From positions 1 to 64,000 of the forward strand of contig CAYPHA010000008.1 of the NCBI GenBank assembly GCA_964410215.1: a stretch of 64,000 bases of DNA, given 5' to 3'. The translations under genes were made by a program, and so were the position numbers. Under the pieces are notes generated by a model, which was given only the letters and a program-made list of their open reading frames with translations, ran no database searches and had not been told where the DNA came from. Below, in pieces: positions 34,816 to 43,097 of this stretch. The DNA is from CAYPHA01 sp964410215 (GTDB lineage: Bacteria; Calditrichota; Calditrichia; Calditrichales; CAYPHA01). Each line of letters begins with the position of its first letter. Positions within the stretch are counted from its first letter, which is position 1.

Positions 34816-36690
34816 TTATTCATTCAGAATTGTTTCAATCTCATCCATTATCTCGTTCATTTTCTGAATGGCCAGCTCAAAGGGTTCCGTCGTCGTCATA
34901 TCGACCCCTACGCGTTTCATGATGGGGATTGCGTAATCAGATCCGCCGGCAGAAAGGAGTTCTTTAACATATTTATCCCGCATCGAATCACCTTCAGTAA
35001 GAATTTTTTCCGATATCGCCGCGGCCGCACACAGTGAAGTTGCATATTGAAAGACATAGAAATTATAGTAGAAGTGCGGGATATAAGCCCATTCGATGCC
35101 ATACAGGTCTTCGATGACAGTCACGCCTTTGTCATGACCGTAATAGTCTTTCAGTATTTCCAGGTAAATTCCGGTTAATTTTTCCCCGGTGAGTGCTTCA
35201 CCTTTTTCAGCAAGCTCATGTATTTTCAATTCGAACTCAGCAAACTGTGTCTGACGAAAGATGGTCTGACGATAGCTTTCCAATTGATTTCCGAGGATGG
35301 ACAGGCGTTTTTTCGGATCCTTGATTTCCTTCAGAACATGATCCACGAGAAGGGCTTCATTGGTGGTAGAAGCAACTTCTGCCAGAAATATGGGATAACC
35401 GGCATTTATAAATTCCTGGTTTTTATTGGAATAATAACTGTGCATGGTATGACCGAGTTCATGCGCCAGTGTGGATACATCCTCATACTTGCCCATGTAG
35501 TTCATCAGGATATAAGGATGCACATCATAAGCTGAACCTGACGAATAGGCTCCTGAACGTTTCCCTGTATTCGGTTTCATATCAATCCAGCGGTTGGAGA
35601 AGGCTTCATCCAGTGTGGCAATATAATCGCGGCCCAGCGGTTGGAGTGCTGTGAGTAATAAATCCTGTGCTTCCTCCACCGTATAACTGATATCTATTTC
35701 GCTGACCAGAGACGGATACATGTCATAATAGTGCAGTTCATCGAGCCCCAGCATGCGTTTTCGCAGCTCGAGATAGCGGTGCAGCGTGCCCAGATTATCG
35801 CGCATCGACCGGATCAGGCTCTTGTATACCGATGTAGGTATATTATTCGCGTTGAGGGCGCTTTCCAGACAGGATTCGTAGTTGCGTACATTTTTATAAA
35901 ACATATCCCGTTTAAGCTGGGCATATAGTTGTGTACCGAATGTACGCTCATAGTCTTTATAGGCACCGAAAAACGTTTCAAACACCTCTTTGCGTAATCC
36001 GCGATCATCATCGGCACGATACAATGTATAGGCCGCATCATCCAGACGTACTTCGTCGCCTGCTTTATTCGTGATGGCCGGCCTGGGCATATCCGCATTT
36101 TTAAAAATACCATACACGTCGTATGGCGTACCCGATAATAACCCGGCCTGAGAGATTATCGCTTCTTCTTCCTGGGTCAGGGTATGCGCTTTCAGGCGTT
36201 GTACATCGTCAATATACTGGGCATATTCGTCCAGGCTGGGATTCTCCTTCATGAAATCTTTGATCTTTTCTGTGTCAATGGAGAGTATTTCCGGATCAAT
36301 GAATGATGTTTTCGCACTGAGTTCCGTCCCGACCTGCCCGATTTCCTGCACCATGGCCTGTGGTCCTGATTTGCGCGTATCTTCATCCGCCAGGCGGGAA
36401 GCATAAACAGACAGGCGGTAATATTCTTTCAACACATCCGAATAGTATTCCATGCAGTCAAATAGAATTTCAGATGATTCCCCCAGTTTTCCCTTGTACT
36501 GATCAAATTTTCCAAGCTTCGTTTTCAAGTTGTCTTTTTCAACCTTCCAGGCATCATTACTTTCATAGAGATCTTTTAAATTCCACTTATATTTTTCCGG
36601 TAACTGGTCGCGTGTAATCTCTGTGTCTTTGGCCGTTACCAGAAAAATGAAAGCAACAACAAGCAAAAAACCTTTCAGCAGGCGTTTCAT
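34816..36690 (-). CDS. pepF: Oligoendopeptidase F, exported paralogue
   Basis: The 624-residue M3-family metallopeptidase carries the zinc site LAHELGHTMHSYY with the distal Glu in PIFLAEVASTTNEALL, and the long helical N-terminal domain (YKWNLKDLYESNDAWK). It starts with a clear signal peptide (LLKGFLLVVAFIFLVTAK), so unlike the ordinary cytosolic PepF it should act in the periplasm on oligopeptides of about 7-17 residues. A second, signal-less copy follows upstream at 36.8 kb. It ends at the bidirectional terminator. Confidence 0.93.
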   Translation of the reverse strand: MKRLLKGFLLVVAFIFLVTAKDTEITRDQLPEKYKWNLKDLYESNDAWKVEKDNLKTKLGKFDQYKGKLGESSEILFDCMEYYSDVLKEYYRLSVYASRLADEDTRKSGPQAMVQEIGQVGTELSAKTSFIDPEILSIDTEKIKDFMKENPSLDEYAQYIDDVQRLKAHTLTQEEEAIISQAGLLSGTPYDVYGIFKNADMPRPAITNKAGDEVRLDDAAYTLYRADDDRGLRKEVFETFFGAYKDYERTFGTQLYAQLKRDMFYKNVRNYESCLESALNANNIPTSVYKSLIRSMRDNLGTLHRYLELRKRMLGLDELHYYDMYPSLVSEIDISYTVEEAQDLLLTALQPLGRDYIATLDEAFSNRWIDMKPNTGKRSGAYSSGSAYDVHPYILMNYMGKYEDVSTLAHELGHTMHSYYSNKNQEFINAGYPIFLAEVASTTNEALLVDHVLKEIKDPKKRLSILGNQLESYRQTIFRQTQFAEFELKIHELAEKGEALTGEKLTGIYLEILKDYYGHDKGVTVIEDLYGIEWAYIPHFYYNFYVFQYATSLCAAAAISEKILTEGDSMRDKYVKELLSAGGSDYAIPIMKRVGVDMTTTEPFELAIQKMNEIMDEIETILNE

Positions 36691-36817
36691 GTGATTCTCC
36701 TTTTATTTGTTGAACGGATCATAACATTTAAACGAAATCAAAGTTTAAATATACAAAAAACAATCATCGAATTCATCAGAGAAATTGCCGGATAGACAAT
36801 CGAATTATTAAACGGTA

Positions 36818-38620
36818 TCAGATCAGTTCTTCCACCTGGTCCAGCAATGCATCCATCCATTTCAGGGCTAAACGGGTCGGCTCTGCCGTGCTCAGGTCGA
36901 CTCCGGATTCCCGGAGGGTCTCGATGGGATACTTGCTTCTGCCGCTTTTAAGAAACGTAAGGAAACGATCCCTTGCCTTTTCTCCCTGATCAAGTATATT
37001 GCGCACCAGTGCGGATGAGGCGACGAAACTGGTAGCATACTGGAACACATAATAATTATAATAAAAGTGGGGTACGCGACTCCACAAGGCTCTTGTCTCC
37101 CGGTCCAGCACAAACGCATCCCCATGGTATTTCCTGTAAATATCACCGAACAGGCTGTCCAGCTTATCGGCGGTCAGGGCCTGGCCTTCCTCCACCAGGC
37201 GGTGGCTTTCCCATTCAAATTCCGCAAAGAGGACCTGTCTGAAAAAAGTCTGGCTGAATTTATCCAGATAAGCATTCAAATAGGCCAGTTTTTCATTTTT
37301 ATCACCGGCGCTGTTAATCAGGTAATCCTGTAAAAGCAGCTCGTTGGCCGTGGAAGCCACCTCCGCCAGAAAAATCGGATAATCGCCATAAACGAATGGT
37401 TGATTGTTAATCGTGTACCAGGTATGAAGGGCGTGTCCCATCTCATGGGCCAGTGTGAATATATCGTTGAGCGTACCGTTATAGTTCATAAGGACATAGG
37501 GATGGACACCGTATGTACCGGAAGAATACGCCCCGGTTCTTTTTCCCTTGTTTTCATACACGTCGATCCAGCCGGATGAAAACCCTTCTTTCAGAACGGA
37601 AAGATAATCATTTCCCATGGGCTGCAATCCGTCAATACACAGACGGACCGCTTCGTCCCAACTGTATGATTTCGCTTCCTGTTCAAACAATGGGGCACGA
37701 AGGTCATAATCATGGACGCCGTCAGTTAATGCAAGCACTTTTTTCCTCAGCCGGTTATACCGGTGAAGCGGTGCCAGGTTTTCCGTAGCTGAATTGATGA
37801 GCGTGAAATAGACATCTACAGGTACCGCGTTGGCATCCAGGGCGGCCGCCACCGTTGATGGATAGGAACGGACGCGGGACGTGAACAGGTGCGACTTGAC
37901 AATCGAGGAATAGGATATGGCCAGGGTATTTCTGTTCTGAATGAAGGGTACATACAATCCCATATATGCATCCTTACGAAGACGGCGGTCGGGATGTTGC
38001 TGGTACCGGCCGTAAAGGGCATTGGTTAAGCGGATTTCTTTTCCCTCTTCATCCTTTATAGTGGGGAATTGAATATCGGCACTGTCCCAGACCCCGAAAA
38101 TCTCTGCTGCCGCTGTTTGTATTTCACCGGTCATGGCAATTATACGTTCTTCAGCGGGCGAGAGCACATGCGGCTTTACCCTGACAATATTTTCCAGATA
38201 GTGTTCATATTTCTGCAACCTGCCGTTTTCATGGATATAATTTTTAAGCTCGTCTTCCGGAATGGCCAGTAATTCGGGTTCAAAAAAGGAAATATTTTCA
38301 TTAAAAGAAACAAGCAGGCTTCTGCAGCGGTCATAAAGTTCCTGGTATTCAGCAACCGCTTTATCTTCATCGTTACGCATATGGGCATAGGCATAGAGTT
38401 TACCGATATCTTCTTCCAAATCATGCATTTTTTCAATAAATGACAGCAATGTTTCTGAAGAGGTATGTAATTTACCCTGATACGCCATCAGTGCAGGCAG
38501 TCCGTTTTTTACCTTTTTAAATGTTTCTTCCCAGAGTGCATCCGATTCAAAAATATCTTCCAGTTTCCATTTGTCTTTTTCCGGAACGTCCACCCGGCTA
38601 GCATATACGTTACTCATCAT
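36818..38620 (-). CDS. pepF: Oligoendopeptidase F, cytosolic paralogue
   Basis: The 600-residue protein is homologous to its neighbour but has no signal peptide (MMSNVYASRVDVPEKDKWKL). The M3 zinc motif is LAHEMGHALHTWY, with PIFLAEVASTANELLLQDY providing the third ligand. It should degrade imported or intracellular oligopeptides. It precedes the exported copy on the same strand with a 127-base gap; the pair probably arose by duplication followed by gain or loss of the export signal. Shared motifs differ enough that the duplication is not recent. Confidence 0.95.
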   Translation of the reverse strand: MMSNVYASRVDVPEKDKWKLEDIFESDALWEETFKKVKNGLPALMAYQGKLHTSSETLLSFIEKMHDLEEDIGKLYAYAHMRNDEDKAVAEYQELYDRCRSLLVSFNENISFFEPELLAIPEDELKNYIHENGRLQKYEHYLENIVRVKPHVLSPAEERIIAMTGEIQTAAAEIFGVWDSADIQFPTIKDEEGKEIRLTNALYGRYQQHPDRRLRKDAYMGLYVPFIQNRNTLAISYSSIVKSHLFTSRVRSYPSTVAAALDANAVPVDVYFTLINSATENLAPLHRYNRLRKKVLALTDGVHDYDLRAPLFEQEAKSYSWDEAVRLCIDGLQPMGNDYLSVLKEGFSSGWIDVYENKGKRTGAYSSGTYGVHPYVLMNYNGTLNDIFTLAHEMGHALHTWYTINNQPFVYGDYPIFLAEVASTANELLLQDYLINSAGDKNEKLAYLNAYLDKFSQTFFRQVLFAEFEWESHRLVEEGQALTADKLDSLFGDIYRKYHGDAFVLDRETRALWSRVPHFYYNYYVFQYATSFVASSALVRNILDQGEKARDRFLTFLKSGRSKYPIETLRESGVDLSTAEPTRLALKWMDALLDQVEELI

Positions 38621-38762
38621 ACTCCTTTCCGTTTAAATTTTTCCTAAAATACACCTTCCGGCGCATAAAATAAATAGGCGAAAGGCTGTTTTTAAGGAAG
38701 AGGTCCCTGCAAAAGTTGCAGCGTGTAGCCAAATGTGTTTAATATACGCTACGGATTGAAAA

Positions 38763-39736
38763 ATGATTCATAAGAGAACGTTTATGTGTGCTGAAAAGCA
38801 AGAGGAACCAATAAAAAACCTATCGGACAGCATCAAAAGGATGGCCCGGGATATAGGTTTTCACAAGGCGGGGATTGCCCTGGCCCGGAAGCTTGATAAA
38901 TCACATTTACTCGACGAATGGCTCAGCCGGGGTTATCACGGCAGAATGACCTGGATGGAGCAGTACCTGGATAAGCGGCTGGACATTCTCCACTTGTATC
39001 CGGAAGCCCGTNNNNNNNNNNTTATTATGCTCCCTTTGAACATGCCAGGCAACCCGGTAAAGGAAAGATCAGCCGGTATGCCTGGGGCAGGGATTACCAC
39101 AAGATTATCAAGAAGAAGCTGAAACAATTACTACTGCAGATCCAGGAAATCAACGCGAATATAGAAGGCCGTTTATTCGTGGATACGGCACCTGTGCAGG
39201 AAAAACTGTGGGCGGAAGCAGCCGGAATCGGCTGGCAGGGTAAGAATACGAATATTCTAACCCGTGAAATGGGCTCGTGGATTTTTCTCGGAGAACTCGT
39301 TCTGAACATAGAACTGATCCCTGATTCACCCGTGATGGACTATTGCGGAAGCTGCACGGCCTGCATCGATGCCTGTCCGACAGGAGCCCTCGAGCCTTAC
39401 CTTCTGGACGCACGCAAGTGTATCTCCTATCTCACCATCGAATACCGGAACGACCCGATACCTGGAGAGCTCGCCCCGAAGATGCATAACTGGATCTTCG
39501 GATGTGATATCTGCCAGGATGTCTGCCCATGGAATAAATTTCAGAAACCAACCGATGAGAAAGGGTATTACCCGGTCGAAGATAACAGGGCACCAGAGCT
39601 TTCCGAACTGGAAACGATCAGTGAAGAAAGCTACAGGAAACGGTTCAGGGGAAGTCCGGTGACCAGAGCCAAACACCCCGATTTCATCAGAAATATACGT
39701 GCTGCCCGGAAAAGGGATGGCGATCACAGAGAATAA
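38763..39736 (+). CDS. queG: Epoxyqueuosine reductase QueG, interrupted by assembly gap
   Basis: QueG reduces epoxyqueuosine to queuosine in tRNA using cobalamin and two 4Fe-4S clusters. Both ends are clear: IKRMARDIGFHKAGIA before the gap and, in another apparent frame after it, KISRYAWGRDYHK, FVDTAPVQEKLWAEAAGIGW, CGSCTACIDACPTGAL and FGCDICQDVCPWN (both cluster motifs). The apparent shift is created by ten unresolved bases at 39012-39021; the family expects roughly eight residues (SVV..-type) there, so about 24 bases are really missing. I read it as an intact gene in life. An ATG at 38784 is an alternative start. Confidence 0.9.
39012..39021. other. Assembly gap of 10 N inside queG
   Basis: Ten undetermined bases mark a scaffold join. 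Frame reading across it fails, so its length is a placeholder. Confidence 0.99.
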
Positions 39737-39782
39737 TTCCGCATTCTACAGCGTTAGCCTAAAGGTATTAAGCGGAGAAAAA

Positions 39783-39974
39783 ATGGGACTATTTACGCCC
39801 GGGTTTATCGAAGACTGGCGCACTCTTATCAGACAAAAAGGCCTTAAGGGCTTTTTTAAGGAGAAAGGCTGGAAATTTGTCGCAGCTATCGTTCTCTTCT
39901 ACCTGATCAGGGATACCTTCCTCTATATCATTTTACCGCTGCTGGTGTTTCAGAATATGTCCACCTGTCAGTAA
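39783..39974 (+). CDS. Small single-pass membrane protein, 63 aa
   Basis: From ATG 39783, preceded by GCGGAG, the 63-residue product reads as a basic N-terminal helix (IRQKGLKGFFKEKGWKF) and one or two hydrophobic segments (VAAIVLFYLIRDTFLYIILP), with the frame open further upstream inside queG's end. I do not recognise it. It may be a small membrane protein cotranscribed with queG; the strong ribosome-binding site is the main support. Confidence 0.6.
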   Translation: MGLFTPGFIEDWRTLIRQKGLKGFFKEKGWKFVAAIVLFYLIRDTFLYIILPLLVFQNMSTCQ

Positions 39975-40067
39975 AAGCCCGTCACATCACCAATTCAGTG
40001 GCATCATACCGGATTCCTTTCGTATATTGGATACCTTCATTGTACTTATTTCAGAAAGGATCAATCC

Positions 40068-42077
40068 ATGAAACCAAACATGTCTGTTCTGGTCGTTATT
40101 CTTGTTATGATATTTTCGCCTCTCGTCGCATCCGATAAACGCGCGATTACCTTCGAGGACTTTTTCAGCCTGAAACGGGCCGGCACCCCGCAGGTAAGTC
40201 CGGACGGAAAAACGGTTTTGTTCGATGTTACCATACCGGAAATTGAAGAAAACACATTCAGAACCGTCATCAACAAACTGGATCTTGAAAAGGGGGAAGT
40301 ACAGGAGATTGGTGAAGGTTCTTCTCCCGTATGGGCGCCTGACGGCAAACATCTGTATTTCAGCCGGGATAATCAGCTATGGAGGCAATCCCTTGACGAT
40401 ACGGAGGCTGTTCAGGTAACGGACTTTATCGCCGGTGCTTCCGGACCGGTTTTTCATCCTGATGGTAAACAGTTTTTATTCCGTGCAGATGTTTATCCCG
40501 GTTGTGACACGCCGGAATGCCAGGATAAAAAATTCGAAGAAGTTAAAAACCGTAAATCTTCCGGCCGGGTTATCGACAAGCTTCTGTATCGTCACTGGAA
40601 CAGCTGGCGCGAGGGCAAATACAGCCATGTTTTTCTGGCAAAGGCAGACGGATCGGTTCTGAAAGATATAACACCGGGCCCGTATGACACCCCGCCGATT
40701 TCCCTGGGTAGTTCGCATGATTATACCTTTTCACCGGATGGTGAAGAAGTCTGTTTTGTAAAAAACACTGACAGCATCGTGGCAGCGAGTACCAACAACG
40801 ATCTGTTTATCCATTCACTAAAGACCGGCGAAGAAATGCGTTTGACCACAAACCGCGGTAATGACAATCACCCGGTATATTCGCCGGATGGTCAGTATAT
40901 TGCTTACCGTTCCATGGAACGGGCCGGTTTCGAAGCCGATCGTTACCGTGTTATGCTTTTTGACCGCAAAAAGGGCAGCCATAAGGAACTGACGGAAGGG
41001 TTTACGTTATCGGCCACTTCCCTGCTCTGGCATCCTTCCGGAAAGGAAATCTACTTTACGGCCGATGAAGAGGGGACGATCAGTCTTTTTAGCATAAATA
41101 TTGCTTCCGGGAACATATCGGTGGTACTGAAAGGACATTTCATCCGTTCGGTTTCATTTATCTCCGCGGAAAAGCTGATCTTTCTCAAACAGACGGCCGG
41201 CCTGCCGAATGAATTGTTTACGATGGATTTGAAAAAACGGACACCCGTACAGGTTACGTATCTTAATAAAGATATTCTCAATCAGTTGGAATTGCCCGCT
41301 TACGAGACCTTCTGGTTTACGGGAGCGAATGGAGAAAAAGTACAGGGATTTCTGCTTAAACCGCCCTTTTTCGATCCTTCAAAGACATATCCCGCTATCG
41401 AACTGATACACGGTGGCCCGCAGGGCGCCTGGGGCGATGATTTTCATTTCCGCTGGAATTACCAGATGTTTGCATCTCCCGGCTATGTGGTCTTTATGAT
41501 CAATTTTCATGGCAGTACCGGGTACGGACAGGATTTCAAGGACGCGGTCAGCAAAAACTGGGGTGGTGCACCTTATGAAGACATTGTTCTTGGCACCGAA
41601 TATGTGCTGGAAAACTATCCCTTTATAGACAGGAACCGCCTGGCGGCAGCCGGTGCATCCTATGGTGGTTTCATGATCAACTGGATTGCCGGCCATGAGA
41701 ATCCGTTTCAATGCCTGGTTTCCCATGACGGCACCTATGAACAGGTCAGTATGTATGGCGCAACTGAAGAATTATGGTTTCCTGAATGGGAATTCGGGGG
41801 TGTGCCCTGGGAGAATCCGGAGCTTTATGCCAAATGGTCCCCTTCCCGACTGGCCGGTAATTTTAAAACACCGATGCTGGTGATTCACGGCGAGCATGAT
41901 TACCGGGTTCCCTATACCCAGGGATTACAGTTGTTTACAGCTTTGCAACGGCAGGGTGTACCCTCACGGCTGCTGTTTTTTCCTGACGAGGATCATTTTG
42001 TCCGTAAACCGCAGAATGCCCGGTTATGGTGGAAAACGGTTCATGACTGGATTGCGCAATTTACGGGGAGTAAATAA
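40068..42077 (+). CDS. S9 family prolyl-oligopeptidase-type serine peptidase, exported
   Basis: The 669-residue protein starts with a signal peptide (VLVVILVMIFSPLVASDK). Residues 30-400 form a WD40-like beta-propeller with PQVSPDGKTVLF and FHPDGKQFLF repeats. The C-terminal alpha/beta-hydrolase domain holds the catalytic serine in GASYGGFMINW, the Asp in HGEHDYRVPY and the His in DEDHFVRKP. It should cleave dipeptides or short oligopeptides in the periplasm. With paired PepF and an epimerase nearby it belongs to a peptide-degrading neighbourhood. Confidence 0.96.
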   Translation: MKPNMSVLVVILVMIFSPLVASDKRAITFEDFFSLKRAGTPQVSPDGKTVLFDVTIPEIEENTFRTVINKLDLEKGEVQEIGEGSSPVWAPDGKHLYFSRDNQLWRQSLDDTEAVQVTDFIAGASGPVFHPDGKQFLFRADVYPGCDTPECQDKKFEEVKNRKSSGRVIDKLLYRHWNSWREGKYSHVFLAKADGSVLKDITPGPYDTPPISLGSSHDYTFSPDGEEVCFVKNTDSIVAASTNNDLFIHSLKTGEEMRLTTNRGNDNHPVYSPDGQYIAYRSMERAGFEADRYRVMLFDRKKGSHKELTEGFTLSATSLLWHPSGKEIYFTADEEGTISLFSINIASGNISVVLKGHFIRSVSFISAEKLIFLKQTAGLPNELFTMDLKKRTPVQVTYLNKDILNQLELPAYETFWFTGANGEKVQGFLLKPPFFDPSKTYPAIELIHGGPQGAWGDDFHFRWNYQMFASPGYVVFMINFHGSTGYGQDFKDAVSKNWGGAPYEDIVLGTEYVLENYPFIDRNRLAAAGASYGGFMINWIAGHENPFQCLVSHDGTYEQVSMYGATEELWFPEWEFGGVPWENPELYAKWSPSRLAGNFKTPMLVIHGEHDYRVPYTQGLQLFTALQRQGVPSRLLFFPDEDHFVRKPQNARLWWKTVHDWIAQFTGSK

Positions 42078-42119
42078 TACAAAATACAAATTATTAAGTA
42101 ATTAGTGGGTGTGCAATGG

Positions 42120-43073
42120 TCAGTTCCGGATGATCAGGAAAGTGGTATAGACCAGGTAAATGCCGAGAAATACGGCAGATTCCCACCGGTCCAGCGACCG
42201 TTTTTTTCCGGTGAACATCCAGAAAAAAAGAAACGCTGATGCGATTATTAAGACGATAATATCACTGTTCATTGCGATATCAAAAGGAAGCGGTCGGATT
42301 AGCGCTGTCACCCCAAGGATCAGAAATACATTAAAAATATTGGAACCAATGACATTCCCGATAGCAATATCCGATTTTTGCTTGGAGGCCGCGACGGCCG
42401 ATGTGAACAGCTCCGGTAGCGATGTACCGATCGCGATTACCGTCAGTCCAATCAGTTTATCGCTGGCATTGAAGATCCTGGCAATTTTCACCGCGTTGTC
42501 GACAACCAGTTTTCCGCCAAAAAACAGAGCAATAATCCCCGCTATGATGTAAATAATCATTCGGGCTGAGCCCATTTTTTTAACAATAACCGTGTCCTGT
42601 ATTTCGGGTTTCGATACACCAAAGCTGTATATCATGAAAATACTGAAAAAGATCAGCAACAGCAGGCCGTCGCCCCGGGAAACCAGGTCGTCCGATTGGT
42701 TTAAAAAACGGTCATTACATACGATCAACAATACGACAGAGGCAAGCAGTGCAAAGGGGATCTCACGCCACACTGTATTCTTCAGTGTTTTTAACGGATA
42801 GATCAGACCGGCAATACCCAGAATCAGCAAAATGTTGATGATATTACTGCCGATTATATTTCCCATACTGATATCGCTGCGTTCCTGGAAAGCCGCCAGC
42901 AAATTGACAACCAGTTCCGGTGTGGAAGTCCCGAATGCCACAATGGTCAACCCTATCACAATCTGGGGAACGGCGAACTTTTCCGCCAGGCTCGATGCAC
43001 CATCGACCAGTAAATCAGCCCCTTTCACCAGAATCACAAAACCAACCATAAGTAGCAGAACTGTAATCAGCAT
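42120..43073 (-). CDS. Calcium/cation:proton or sodium antiporter (CaCA family, YrbG-like)
   Basis: The 317-residue inner-membrane protein has about ten helices arranged as two inverted halves, each with the CaCA alpha-repeat: FGTSTPELVVNLLAA in the first and IGTSLPELFTSAVAA in the second, each preceded by GLTIVAF/GLTVIAI and followed by GNIIGSNIINI/GNVIGSNIFNV. These supply the acidic ion-binding residues. It should export Ca2+ (or another cation) in exchange for Na+ or H+. Convergent with the S9 peptidase and 24 bases downstream of the next transporter gene. Confidence 0.94.
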   Translation of the reverse strand: MLITVLLLMVGFVILVKGADLLVDGASSLAEKFAVPQIVIGLTIVAFGTSTPELVVNLLAAFQERSDISMGNIIGSNIINILLILGIAGLIYPLKTLKNTVWREIPFALLASVVLLIVCNDRFLNQSDDLVSRGDGLLLLIFFSIFMIYSFGVSKPEIQDTVIVKKMGSARMIIYIIAGIIALFFGGKLVVDNAVKIARIFNASDKLIGLTVIAIGTSLPELFTSAVAASKQKSDIAIGNVIGSNIFNVFLILGVTALIRPLPFDIAMNSDIIVLIIASAFLFFWMFTGKKRSLDRWESAVFLGIYLVYTTFLIIRN

Positions 43074-43097
43074 ACAATTATCCTTCCGTTTCTCCTG

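Noticed and set aside
38763..39736. True frameshift in queG
   Set aside because: The frame break coincides with ten N, so it is an assembly gap.
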